Positions 7,345 through 16,014 of a DNA stretch of 64,000 bases are shown here, in pieces; position 1 is the first letter of the stretch, and each line of letters begins with the position of its first letter. Location: assembly GCF_020035535.1 (NCBI RefSeq), contig NZ_CP083350.1:2800501-2864500 (forward strand). The letters are read 5' to 3'. The stretch is from Ensifer adhaerens. Its GTDB lineage: Bacteria; Pseudomonadota; Alphaproteobacteria; Rhizobiales; Rhizobiaceae. A program made the translations under genes and the position numbers. Under the pieces are notes generated by a model. It was not told the DNA's origin and did not search any database. It saw nothing but the letters and a program-made list of their open reading frames with translations.

Positions 7345-9807
7345 ATGGCGACGTCGAAGCTCACGACCTACCGCGCCAAGCGGGACTTTTCCAGGACGCC
7401 CGAGCCTGCCGGAAGAACCGGCGGGGAGGGCAATCGTTTTGTCGTGCACAAGCATCATGCCACCGCCGATCACTATGATCTGAGGCTTCAGGTCGGTGAC
7501 GTGCTGAAAAGCTGGGCGGTTCCCAAGGGGCCGTCGCTCAACCCGGCCGACAAGCGCCTGGCGGTCGAGACCGAAGATCATCCGCTCGACTATATCGATT
7601 TCGAGGGCGTCATTCCGGAGGGCGAGTATGGCGGCGGTCCAATGATCGTCTGGGATGCCGGCGTCTGGGCGCCGATGGACGATATCGAAAAGAGCCTGAA
7701 GACCGGGGCTTTCAAGTTTCGACTGGCCGGCGAGAAGCTCAATGGCGGCTGGATGCTGACGCGGCTGAAATCGAAACCGGGTGAGGAAGACCAGCGTAAC
7801 TGGTTGCTTTTCAAGGAGCATGACCTTGCGGCGGACGCTGATGCTGACATCCTGACATTACGTCCCGAAAGCGTGAAAAGCGGACGGCGGATCGAGGAAC
7901 TGATTGAGCAGCCGAAGAAGCCAGCGAAATGGGCCGTTCTCAAACCCGGCGCCTTGCCGGGCGCGGTGAAAGGCCCGAAGCCGCCTCGGATCGAGCCGCA
8001 GCTTGCCAGCCCGACACCAAAGCCGCCGAGCGCGCCGCCGGGCAAGGAGGCCTGGCTCCACGAGATCAAGTTCGACGGCTATCGCACCATGGCGGATATC
8101 TCGGACGGCAACGTGAGGCTGATCACCCGCAGCGGGCTGGACTGGACGAAGCGGTACGGCGATCTGCCTGATGCGTTTCGGAAGCTGCCCTGCCGCGAAG
8201 CGATCATCGATGGCGAAATCGTCGTGCTCGATGACAAGGGGATCAGCCGCTTTGGGCTTTTGCAGGACGCACTTTCGACCGGCGTCGACAGCAAGCTCGT
8301 CTTTTATGCTTTCGATATCCTCCATCTCGACGGATGGAGCCTGACCGAGGTCGCGCTGGAAAGACGCAAGGCGCTGCTGGCCCAACTGCTCGAAGGGCAG
8401 GTGTCCAGTCGCTCGGCCATCCAGTACAGCGACCATGTCGAAGGTGATGGGCGTGGACTTTACGAGCACGCCTCAGAGCTGGAGCTGGAAGGGATCGTCT
8501 CGAAGCGCGCCTCGGCACCTTACCGGAGCGGTCGCACGCAGACCTGGACCAAGACGAAGGCGCTTCAGTTCGGTGATTTCGTGATCGCCGGCTATACCAC
8601 CTCGCAGGCAGCCGAAGGTCTTGCTTCTCTCGCTCTCGGAGAATGGGAAGAGAACGAGCTGCACTACCGCGGCAAGGTCGGGACCGGTTTCGATGCGGAG
8701 ACCGCCAAGCAGTTGCTCATCCGGCTGGAAGCGTTGCGCGGCGATGCCACCGCGCTCGAGGGTGCACCAAGGGAAATCACCTGGGTTCGGCCGGTGCTGA
8801 GCGCTCGCATCCACTACTCCAACCGGACGACCGACAATCTCCTGCGTCATGCCGTGTTCAAGGGGCTGCGCGACGTCGAGCTTTCGGCGCCGGCACGGGC
8901 GCCGCGCAAGCGGCTGATCACGGATGCGGATCTTGCAAGCATCCAGGTGACCAACGCTGACCGCCGGGTGTTCGGCAGATCCGGGCCGACCAAGCTCGAT
9001 GTTGCCGTCTACTACGCGCTTGTCGGCGACTTCATGTTGCCGCACATTCTTGGCCGGCCGGTCTCGCTCTTTCGTTGTCCAACCGGAAAGCACGCGGATT
9101 GCTTCTTCCAGCGTCATCCTTTCACCGGCATGCCGCCTTCGATCGTCAGCTTCATGTCGGCCAATTCAGAAGGCGAGAGCAAGTCCTTCCTCTCGATCGA
9201 AGGCACGAAGGACTATCTCGCGTTGGCGCAGTTCGGCGTCATAGAGCTTCATGCCTGGGGTACGAAGCGCGAACGGCTGGAGAAACCTGATCGCGTCGTG
9301 TTCGACCTCGATCCGGGCCAGGGCATCGCCTGGCGCGACGTGGTCGAGGCCGCGGTTCATATTCGTGATGAGCTTGAGGCGCTGGGCCTCGTTCCTTTCG
9401 TGAAGACGTCTGGCGGCAGCGGCATCCATATCGTCGTGCCGGTGAAACCGAAACTCGACTGGAAGAAGACGCACAACGCGACGAGCGCAATCGCGACGCG
9501 TCTGGCGGCGACTGCGCCCCAGACCTTCACCACAACGATGGGCAAGGAAAACCGCATCAAGCGGATATTCATCGACTTCCATCGTAATGCCCGCAGCCAC
9601 ACGGCGGCAGCACCCTATTCGTTGCGTGCACGCACGAATCTGCCCGCCTCGACGCCACTCAACTGGCCTGATTTGGAGGCTATCGACGCTCCGGAGGATT
9701 TGAACTATTCTTCGCTGCCTGGACTTCTGGATACTTTTGGCGATCCCTGGGCCGATATTGACGACTTTGCCAAGGATTTGCCGCTTCTGTCCGAAACGAG
9801 GACGTAA
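7345..9807 (+). CDS. ligD: NHEJ multifunctional DNA ligase LigD (PE-LIG-POL)
   Basis: An 820-residue ATP-dependent ligase of bacterial non-homologous end joining, with domains in the Pseudomonas order. Residues about 30-160 are the 3'-phosphoesterase (HKHHATADHYDLRL, including H37, H43, D45 and R47). Residues about 215-520 are the ligase, with adenylation motif EIKFDGYR and catalytic K242. Residues about 540-815 are the archaeo-eukaryotic primase-type polymerase, with metal-binding D654 and D656 in FDLDPG and the later TSGGSGIHI motif. Full length for the family. It is followed 26 bp later by ku, and the five following genes are same-strand and closely packed. No strong ribosome site precedes the ATG. 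Confidence 0.97.
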   Translation: MATSKLTTYRAKRDFSRTPEPAGRTGGEGNRFVVHKHHATADHYDLRLQVGDVLKSWAVPKGPSLNPADKRLAVETEDHPLDYIDFEGVIPEGEYGGGPMIVWDAGVWAPMDDIEKSLKTGAFKFRLAGEKLNGGWMLTRLKSKPGEEDQRNWLLFKEHDLAADADADILTLRPESVKSGRRIEELIEQPKKPAKWAVLKPGALPGAVKGPKPPRIEPQLASPTPKPPSAPPGKEAWLHEIKFDGYRTMADISDGNVRLITRSGLDWTKRYGDLPDAFRKLPCREAIIDGEIVVLDDKGISRFGLLQDALSTGVDSKLVFYAFDILHLDGWSLTEVALERRKALLAQLLEGQVSSRSAIQYSDHVEGDGRGLYEHASELELEGIVSKRASAPYRSGRTQTWTKTKALQFGDFVIAGYTTSQAAEGLASLALGEWEENELHYRGKVGTGFDAETAKQLLIRLEALRGDATALEGAPREITWVRPVLSARIHYSNRTTDNLLRHAVFKGLRDVELSAPARAPRKRLITDADLASIQVTNADRRVFGRSGPTKLDVAVYYALVGDFMLPHILGRPVSLFRCPTGKHADCFFQRHPFTGMPPSIVSFMSANSEGESKSFLSIEGTKDYLALAQFGVIELHAWGTKRERLEKPDRVVFDLDPGQGIAWRDVVEAAVHIRDELEALGLVPFVKTSGGSGIHIVVPVKPKLDWKKTHNATSAIATRLAATAPQTFTTTMGKENRIKRIFIDFHRNARSHTAAAPYSLRARTNLPASTPLNWPDLEAIDAPEDLNYSSLPGLLDTFGDPWADIDDFAKDLPLLSETRT

Positions 9808-9833
9808 TGCGTTTGGCCGCGTAGGAGACATCA

Positions 9834-10718
9834 ATGGCGCCCAGGGCAAGTTGGAAAGGTTATCTGAAACTCAGTCTCGTCAGTTGCCCCGTCAGGCTCT
9901 ATCCGGCGACCAGTTCGAGCGAACGCATCAGCTTCAATCAGCTGCACAAGGACACCCATAACCGGATCAACATGAAACCGGTCGACCCCGAGCTCGGCCT
10001 CGTCGAGCGCTCGGATCTGGTCAAGGGTTATGAATACGAAGACAAGAAATACATCATCATCGAGGACAGCGATCTCGACAGCGTCAGGATCGAGTCCAAT
10101 CATACGATGAACATCGAGGCCTTCGTCGATGAAGGCTCTGTCGACGTGATTTACCAGGACGCGCCCTATTATCTCGCCCCCGACGGCGCGATGGCGGAGG
10201 AAACCTTCGTCGTGCTGCGCGAAGCGCTGAAAAAAAGCGGCAAGGTGGCGATTGCGCGCCTCGTGCTTTCGAGCCGCGAACGCGTCGTGACCATCGGCGC
10301 GCGTGAAACCGGCATGTTCGTGTGTACGCTGAGAAACCCGAGCGAAGTGCGTGGGACTGCGGAATATTTTGGCAACGTTCCGGTCGGACATCCCGATCCG
10401 GAAATGCTGCAGCTTGCCGAAGCGCTGATCCAGCAGAAGATGACGGTCTTCGATCCGAAGAACTACGAGGACCGTTACGAGATCGCGCTGATGAAGATGA
10501 TCCGCGAGAAGCTCAAAGGCCATAAGCCGATCATTGCTGCAGCGCCCGAACGCGGCAACGTCATCAATCTCATGGATGCCCTGAAGGCGAGCCTGTCGCA
10601 GTCGAAGCCGCCGGCAAAGAGCAAGACCAAGGCCGAACCAGCGGCAAAGGAAACTGCCAAGGCGGCTGCTCCTGCTAAGCGCACGACGGCAAAACCGGCG
10701 GCGAAGAAGAAAGCCTGA
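9834..10718 (+). CDS. ku: Ku DNA end-binding protein
   Basis: A 294-residue bacterial Ku homodimer subunit that encircles DNA ends and recruits LigD. The start (MAPRASWKGYLKLSLVSCPVRLYPA) and the core (NMKPVDPELGLVERSDLVKGYEYE; downstream LRNPSEVRGTAEYF) are typical of Ku in Rhizobiales. The last 40 residues are Lys/Ala/Pro-rich (repeated AAKETAKAAAPAK-like), as in the DNA-interacting tails of many bacterial Ku proteins. The site TAGGAGA lies seven bases before the ATG. Its stop overlaps the next start (TGATG), which indicates translational coupling. Confidence 0.96.
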   Translation: MAPRASWKGYLKLSLVSCPVRLYPATSSSERISFNQLHKDTHNRINMKPVDPELGLVERSDLVKGYEYEDKKYIIIEDSDLDSVRIESNHTMNIEAFVDEGSVDVIYQDAPYYLAPDGAMAEETFVVLREALKKSGKVAIARLVLSSRERVVTIGARETGMFVCTLRNPSEVRGTAEYFGNVPVGHPDPEMLQLAEALIQQKMTVFDPKNYEDRYEIALMKMIREKLKGHKPIIAAAPERGNVINLMDALKASLSQSKPPAKSKTKAEPAAKETAKAAAPAKRTTAKPAAKKKA

Positions 10719-11803
10719 TGGCGGTTGCAGGTCAGACATTTGGTATCGTCGGGTCGCTTGCGGCCTTCCCGCGCCGGCTTGTGGCGCGGGAGGTCGAACG
10801 CCAGCACGGCCACTTGCGCCGTGGCGTCACGCGCCAAACGACCTATCTGGTATTCGGCCGCAGCCTGCTTGCGAAATCGAGCGAAGCGGAGATCGAAGCC
10901 CGTTTCGGCGCCGAACTTGCGGCCGGGCGCTGGCCTATCAGCGAGAACGGCTTTCTTCGCCTCCTGGGCCTGATGTCGGTGCCGGTCGCGTCCGCTCTCA
11001 CGCGCCAGTCGCTGATCGATCAGGCCAGGCTTTCTCCGCGGGTCTTCGACCTGCTTTCCCTGTTCGATGCCTTCGAACATGACAGCGAGCCCTATTCGTT
11101 CCGCGACCTGATCCTCGCCAGGAAATATGCCGAGTTGATTGCCAGCGGGGCAAGCTGGAGCACGATTGCCCGGTCCGTACATCGTTCGGGACAGGTCGCT
11201 TCGTTGACGGCGCTTTCGCTGCATCACGGTGGTAGCGATGCGATCTACGCCCGGAGCGCTGAGGGACTGAGCGAGTTGAATGGGCAATTGCTCTTCGATC
11301 TCGGCACTCCCGATGATGCCGCCTTGGAAGACCTGTTCGATCTGGCCGAGGAGGCGGAAGCAAATGGCGACTACGAGGAGGCTGCCGCCTTCTATCAGCG
11401 TTATCTCGCGATCGACCGGACGGATTCGGTCGCGGCTTTCAACCGCGCCAATTGCCTGAAGGCGGCGGGACGGGAGCTGGACGCCGCGCATGACTATGCC
11501 CGCGCGATCAAGCTCGATCCCTCCTTCGTCGAGGCCTGGTTCAACCTTGCCGGGCTGATGAGCGAAAGGGGGCGGATCGACGCCGCGCGCAGGCATCTGA
11601 AGAAGGCGATCGAGCTCGACAGCGACTATGCCGATGCCGTCTTCAATCTGGCGAAACTTGAATTCGATGCTGGCGACCTCGCAGAGGCCAGGCGATGGTG
11701 GAGCCGCTATCTCGAACTCGATAGCGATAGCGAATGGGCGCGGACGGCCGAGCGCGGCGTGCAATATGTCGATCTGCAGGGCCGGCCAAGGACAGCGGGC
11801 TGA
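10718..11803 (+). CDS. BRCT + MerR-like + TPR protein of the NHEJ operon
   Basis: A 361-residue protein with an unusual layout. Residues 5-85 read as a BRCT-like domain (QTFGIVGSLAAFPRRLVAREVERQHG, seen in part as LVAREVERQHGHLRRGV, then TTYLVFGRSLL and a C-terminal FLRLLGL). Residues about 100-165 resemble a MerR-type winged helix (SPRVFDLLSLFDA, then YSFRDLILARKYAEL and IARSV). Residues about 205-345 hold three to four TPR units (AAAFYQRYLAIDRTDSVAAFNRAN; AIKLDPSFVEAWFNLAGL; AIELDSDYADAVFNLAKL). It is coupled to ku by a one-base overlap, so a partner or regulator role in end joining is inferred. The domain calls are by eye. Confidence 0.8.
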   Translation: MAVAGQTFGIVGSLAAFPRRLVAREVERQHGHLRRGVTRQTTYLVFGRSLLAKSSEAEIEARFGAELAAGRWPISENGFLRLLGLMSVPVASALTRQSLIDQARLSPRVFDLLSLFDAFEHDSEPYSFRDLILARKYAELIASGASWSTIARSVHRSGQVASLTALSLHHGGSDAIYARSAEGLSELNGQLLFDLGTPDDAALEDLFDLAEEAEANGDYEEAAAFYQRYLAIDRTDSVAAFNRANCLKAAGRELDAAHDYARAIKLDPSFVEAWFNLAGLMSERGRIDAARRHLKKAIELDSDYADAVFNLAKLEFDAGDLAEARRWWSRYLELDSDSEWARTAERGVQYVDLQGRPRTAG

Positions 11804-11805
11804 CA

Positions 11806-12447
11806 ATGGGCGACAGATTCCTTTTTGACGGACCTGAGGATGCGGCGGTTTCCATTCTTCTTGCCCATGGCGCCGGCGCGCCGATGGATTCCGCCTCGCT
11901 GAATGCGACCGCCAAGGCGCTCGCCGCAGCGGGCTTTCGCGTTGCACGTTTCGAGTTCGGCTATATGGCAGCAAGACGCACGTCGGACGGGCGCAAGCCG
12001 CCGCCCCGCGCTGAAACACTCAACCCGGAATATTTGGCCGCTATCGAGGCGCTTGGAGCAGAAGGACCGCTTATCATCGGCGGCAAATCGATGGGTGGGC
12101 GCGTCGCCAGCATGGTCGCCGATCAGCTGCACGCGGCTGGCAAGATCACCGGGCTGCTCTGCCTCGGCTATCCCTTCCATCCGCCGGCAAAGCCAGAGCA
12201 GTTACGCACCAAGCATCTCGCCAACCTTAGGACGCCGACCCTGATCTGCCAGGGGACCCGCGACGAATTCGGGACGCGTGAGGAGGTGCCGGGATACACG
12301 CTTTCCGACGCAATCGAAGTCCTGTGGCTTGAGGACGGCGACCATGATCTCAAGCCGCGCAAGAGCCTTTCCGGCTTTTCGACTGCTGATCACTTGAGGA
12401 CCGTGGCCGATGCGGTGGCAGCCTGGGCTGCCCGGCTGACGCGCTGA
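11806..12447 (+). CDS. Alpha/beta-hydrolase fold protein (KAT/YdeN-like)
   Basis: A 213-residue small hydrolase beginning two bases after the previous stop. It has the oxyanion loop LLAHGAGAPMDS, a serine nucleophile in GGKSMGGR, an acidic residue in CQGTRDEFGT and the catalytic His in GDHDLK. This combination matches the KANL3/Tex30-like dienelactone-hydrolase-related family found across proteobacteria. Its place inside the ligD-ku operon is the only hint of function, and it may be a passenger. The ATG at 11806 replaces an upstream GTG that lies inside the TPR gene. Confidence 0.82.
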   Translation: MGDRFLFDGPEDAAVSILLAHGAGAPMDSASLNATAKALAAAGFRVARFEFGYMAARRTSDGRKPPPRAETLNPEYLAAIEALGAEGPLIIGGKSMGGRVASMVADQLHAAGKITGLLCLGYPFHPPAKPEQLRTKHLANLRTPTLICQGTRDEFGTREEVPGYTLSDAIEVLWLEDGDHDLKPRKSLSGFSTADHLRTVADAVAAWAARLTR

Positions 12448-12460
12448 ACTGATCGCCGGG

Positions 12461-13234
12461 ATGAAGATTGCCACCTTCAACATCAACGGCATCAACAAGC
12501 GCCTTGAAAACTTGATCGCCTGGCTAGAGGAAACCAAGCCGGATGTTGTCTGTCTGCAGGAACTGAAGGCCACCGATCGGCAGTTTCCGCGCTCGGCGAT
12601 CGAGGCGGCCGGCTATGGCGCGGTCTGGCAGGGACAATCCGCCTGGAACGGTGTTGCGATCCTCGCCCGCGGCAACGAACCTGTCCTGACCCGCGTCGGG
12701 CTCGACGGAGATCCCTCGGATCGCCAGGCTCGCTACATCGAGGCCGCCGTCAGCGGCATCCTGGTCGCCTGCCTCTATGCCCCCAACGGCAACCCGCGGA
12801 CCGGCCCCAAATTCGCCTACAAGCTCGGCTGGCACGAGCGTATGGCCAAACATGCCGCCGAACTCTGCACGCTCGATCTGCCTGTCGTGCTCGCCGGCGA
12901 CTACAACATCGTGCCGGAGCCGCGCGACATCTACCCGACAACCTCCTACGACAACAATGCGCTGGTCCAGCCCGAAAGCCGCGCCGCATTCGGCGAACTT
13001 CTCGACCAGGGGTGGCTCGACGCGCTGCGCAAGATCCACCCGAAGGACCAGCTTTTCACCTTCTGGGACTATCGCCGGAACCGCTGGCAGCGCGACGCGG
13101 GGCTTCGGCTCGACCATATGCTGCTCAGCCGCAAGCTTTCCCGCAAGCTCAACGGTGCCGGCATCGATCGCCAGGTTCGTGGCATGGAGGGTGCGAGCGA
13201 CCATGCGCCGGTGTGGATCACGCTTCGCGATTGA
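12461..13234 (+). CDS. xthA: Exodeoxyribonuclease III / AP endonuclease
   Basis: A 257-residue endonuclease-exonuclease-phosphatase family enzyme that incises abasic sites and removes blocked 3' ends. Motifs run in order: FNINGINKR, metal ligand Glu in QELKA, YAPNGNPR, catalytic GDYN, and the C-terminal SDHAPVW dyad. It starts 13 bp after the hydrolase gene on the same strand, so end-cleaning chemistry is probably co-expressed with Ku and LigD. Full length. Confidence 0.93.
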   Translation: MKIATFNINGINKRLENLIAWLEETKPDVVCLQELKATDRQFPRSAIEAAGYGAVWQGQSAWNGVAILARGNEPVLTRVGLDGDPSDRQARYIEAAVSGILVACLYAPNGNPRTGPKFAYKLGWHERMAKHAAELCTLDLPVVLAGDYNIVPEPRDIYPTTSYDNNALVQPESRAAFGELLDQGWLDALRKIHPKDQLFTFWDYRRNRWQRDAGLRLDHMLLSRKLSRKLNGAGIDRQVRGMEGASDHAPVWITLRD

Positions 13235-13397
13235 CATGACAATGCCGCGGGAGAAACTGCACGTCCATGCTGACGATGATACTGTTTCGCCTCGTAGGTT
13301 GCTAATCGCAGCCCCGATCCGGGGTAAACCCCGTCCGGTCTAGTGGATGAAAGCGGCGATCGCGACATTCAGCCTAGTCAACACGAAGGAGAACCGC

Positions 13398-13604
13398 ATG
13401 AAAATCAGCGCGCGCAACCGCCTCAAGGGCAAGATCGTCGAAGTCGTCAACGGCGCCACCACCGCCCATGTCCGGATCGACGTCGGCGGCTCGATCGTGA
13501 CCGCAGCGATCACCAACGATTCGGTCGACGAACTCGGCCTGAAGGTTGGCGGCGAAGCCTACGCGGTCATCAAGGCTTCGGACGTTATGGTCGGGATCGA
13601 CTGA
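13398..13604 (+). CDS. mop: Molbindin (Mop, TOBE-domain molybdate-binding protein)
   Basis: A 68-residue single TOBE domain. MKISARNRLKGKIVEVVNG and the following TTAHVRIDVGG are the signature of molbindins, which assemble into hexamers that store molybdate or tungstate in the cytoplasm. The ATG at 13398 is preceded by GAAGGAG at good distance; an upstream in-frame ATG at 13347 lacks a site and would add non-conserved residues. It converges on the FecBCD-type operon at 13663-17048, whose promoter holds a ModE-like site. No such box was seen in front of mop itself. Confidence 0.9.
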   Translation: MKISARNRLKGKIVEVVNGATTAHVRIDVGGSIVTAAITNDSVDELGLKVGGEAYAVIKASDVMVGID

Positions 13605-13662
13605 TACGCTTGCGGCAAGGGCGTGCGGATCGACCGTCGCGCCCTGCCAAGTCGCAGCCGGA

Positions 13663-14184
13663 TCACGCCTTCTGGCAATGATGCACGTTACCGTCACCGG
13701 TCTCGAAATCGCCGCTCTGCGGCGGCGCGATCGGCTTGAACAGCGTCCGGTCGGGCTTCAGATCGATGAGCGGCGTGCCGTCGAGGCAGTCGAGACCGCG
13801 CACGAGAAGGGTCGAGCCCTCCACCGTTTCGAGTTTGACGATCGAGGTGCCGATCGGGTTGGGGCGGACCGGCGAGCGCAGCGAAAATGTCCCATGCACT
13901 TCGCCGTTGCTGGCGGGGCTTTGCAGCACCAGGTCACGCCGTGAACGGTCGAGCCAGTAGAGGATTTCCAGCCGTTCGAACGCATCCACGCCCTTCAGCG
14001 CCAGGACCCAGGGCTCGAAGATTTCGATGCGGCACAGTGGTCCGTCATGTCGGCCCTGGCGCGGAGTTTCCATACGCGACGTCCAGGGCGTCGAAATACG
14101 GCCGATGAAGACGAGGCCGGCATCGGTTGCCGCGGGCGGTGCCACGGCCACCTCGTTCTCACGGATTTCGTTCTGGCGAAACAT
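13663..14184 (-). CDS. TrmO/TsaA-domain protein (YaeB family), short form
   Basis: A 173-residue TsaA/YaeB-domain protein. TrmO proteins use SAM to N6-methylate t6A37 in tRNA. The family signature is intact (PRQGRHDG, then FSLRSPVRPNPIGTS). It lacks the C-terminal domain of the roughly 235-residue E. coli protein, as archaeal and many alphaproteobacterial forms do. The start follows GGAAAGGAAC, and it overlaps the last 26 bases of the ABC ATPase gene upstream, so it is the last gene of the transporter operon. In this context another substrate cannot be excluded. Confidence 0.8.
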   Translation of the reverse strand: MFRQNEIRENEVAVAPPAATDAGLVFIGRISTPWTSRMETPRQGRHDGPLCRIEIFEPWVLALKGVDAFERLEILYWLDRSRRDLVLQSPASNGEVHGTFSLRSPVRPNPIGTSIVKLETVEGSTLLVRGLDCLDGTPLIDLKPDRTLFKPIAPPQSGDFETGDGNVHHCQKA

Positions 14185-14983
14185 GGTCTGTTCCTTTCCT
14201 TGCAGAGGGAGATGTGAGGCGCGGCGCACAGAGGCGGGCCTCACTGCCGTCGATCGAGCCGATCACCACATCGATGTCGTAGAGTTGTTTGAGGGCAGCG
14301 GGCGTCAACACGTCCTTGGGCAAGCCGAGCGCGATGAGCTTTGATACGTGAAGGAGGGCGAGGCGGTCCGCGACCAGTAAGGCGTGATCCGGATTGTGCG
14401 TCGAAAGCACGACCGAAAGCCCGTGTTCCGCCAATGCCCGGACATGAGAAAGCACCCGCATCTGGTTACCGTAGTCGAGATTGGCGGTCGGTTCGTCCAT
14501 GACGAGGATGGAGGGTTCCTGCGTCAGCGCGCGGGCAATCAGCGCCATCTGGCGCTCGCCACCGCTGATCTCCGTATAGGGACGTATGGCAAGGTGGGCC
14601 ATGCCAAGGCCGGAAAGTGCCTCCAGGGCGATCCGGCGATCGCGGGCGCCAGGCGACGAGAACGGCGCGAGGTGAGGGGCTCGCCCCATCAACACCACCT
14701 CCAGGACCGTAAACGGGAACAGTGCTGCATGCGCTTGCGGTACATAGGCGATCTGTTTGGCGCGTTCGCGCCGCGACCAGGCGGAAAGCGGTCGTCCGTT
14801 AAGGAGAATGTCTCCAGCCTTGACTGGCAGGAGGCCGAGGACGGTCTTGAACAGCGTCGTCTTGCCGGCGCCGTTGGGACCGAGCAGGGCCAAAACCTCG
14901 CCGGATGCAAGCGACAGGGAGACATTCTCGCCCACCGTGCGTCCGCCATAGCCGAAGGCGAGCTCCCTGATCTCCAGCGTCAT
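14159..14983 (-). CDS. ABC transporter ATP-binding protein (FecE/MolC type)
   Basis: A 274-residue ATPase of the iron-siderophore/B12/MolBCA class. Walker A GPNGAGKTT, signature SGGERQM, Walker B ILVMDEPTANLD and the switch His in STHNPDH are all present. ATG at 14983 overlaps the permease stop by four bases (ATGA). A longer frame reading upstream lies inside the permease gene and is not used. Together with the permease and binding protein it forms one importer; the ModE-like box at 17097 suggests molybdate or tungstate as substrate, rather than ferric siderophore. Confidence 0.92.
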   Translation of the reverse strand: MTLEIRELAFGYGGRTVGENVSLSLASGEVLALLGPNGAGKTTLFKTVLGLLPVKAGDILLNGRPLSAWSRRERAKQIAYVPQAHAALFPFTVLEVVLMGRAPHLAPFSSPGARDRRIALEALSGLGMAHLAIRPYTEISGGERQMALIARALTQEPSILVMDEPTANLDYGNQMRVLSHVRALAEHGLSVVLSTHNPDHALLVADRLALLHVSKLIALGLPKDVLTPAALKQLYDIDVVIGSIDGSEARLCAPRLTSPSARKGTDHVSPERNP

Positions 14984-16014
14984 TGCCAGGCCCTCCGGCC
15001 GGAGGCGAGCAGCCAGAGGAAGAAGGGCGCGCCAACGGCAGCCGTCAGGATGCCGAGCGGCACTTCGATGAGCGCAATGCTGCGCGCCAGCATGTCGACA
15101 ACGAGCAGATAGGCAGCACCTGCTATCATCGAGGCCGGCAGCAGGCGGCGAAAGTCCGGGCCAACAAGCATGCGCGCGATATGCGGGATGACGAGGCCGA
15201 TCCAGCCGATGACGCCGCTGACGGAGACGGCCGCCGCGGTGATCAGTGTTGCCGCCGCGATCAGCACACCGCGGGTAAGGCGTGTGTCGACGCCCAAGGT
15301 CTGCGCTTCCTCGTCGCCGAGCGTCATCAGGTTCATGCGCCAGCGAAAAAGCACCAGCGGCACCAGCCCGATCAAAAGCGACGGCAGGATCGAAACGACG
15401 TCGAGACGCGTGATCGCAGTGAGGCTGCCGAGCAGCCAATAGGTGATCGCCGGCAACTGGTCATAGGGATCGGCGAGGATCTTGATCAGCGATATGCCGG
15501 CACCCACGAGGGCGCCGATGGCGATCCCGGCCAGGACCAATGTCAGGGCTGGATCGCGTCCGCGGATTGCCATGCCGACGGCATAGACCGCAGCGACCGC
15601 AAGCAGCCCGCCGGCAAAGCTGATCGCCTGGATTGCGAGGACCGGCAGCGACAGAAAGATGCCGATGACGGCGCCGAGACTTGCGCCGCCGGAAACGCCG
15701 AGAATATCCGGCGAAACGAGCGGATTGCGGAAAAGCCCCTGATAGGTGGCGCCGGCCGCGGCGAGTGCCGCGCCGATCAGGATCGCGCCGGCCACGCGCG
15801 GCAGCCGCACGTTCCAGAGCACGGTCGAAAGAACGGGATCGCTCGGCTGTCCCAATAGGGCCGCGCGCAGCGCCCCGGCGATCTCCGACGGGCCGGCATA
15901 TTTGCCGACCGACATCGAGACCAAGGCCAGCAGGAGGAGGGGGCCGACGAGGAGCCAGAGATTGCCCTTGCGCCTGTCGGCCGTCATTTCCGATGTTTGC
16001 TGCCTCCGGTTCAT
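14980..16014 (-). CDS. ABC transporter permease, FecCD/BtuC family (MolB-like)
   Basis: A 344-residue permease with about ten transmembrane segments. Family marks are the N-terminal VRLPRVAGAILIGAALA, LVSPDILGVSGGASLG in the middle, and the late VIGWIGLVIPHIARMLVG loop that contacts the ATPase. ATG at 16014 overlaps the binding-protein stop (ATGA), and its own stop overlaps the ATPase start the same way, so the three genes are translationally coupled. Confidence 0.93.
   Translation of the reverse strand: MNRRQQTSEMTADRRKGNLWLLVGPLLLLALVSMSVGKYAGPSEIAGALRAALLGQPSDPVLSTVLWNVRLPRVAGAILIGAALAAAGATYQGLFRNPLVSPDILGVSGGASLGAVIGIFLSLPVLAIQAISFAGGLLAVAAVYAVGMAIRGRDPALTLVLAGIAIGALVGAGISLIKILADPYDQLPAITYWLLGSLTAITRLDVVSILPSLLIGLVPLVLFRWRMNLMTLGDEEAQTLGVDTRLTRGVLIAAATLITAAAVSVSGVIGWIGLVIPHIARMLVGPDFRRLLPASMIAGAAYLLVVDMLARSIALIEVPLGILTAAVGAPFFLWLLASGRRAWQ

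Noticed and set aside
10475..12019. Minus-strand open frame of 514 codons opposite ku and the BRCT/TPR gene
   Set aside because: Antisense shadow of three well-supported genes; composition is dominated by Arg and Ala runs without any motif.
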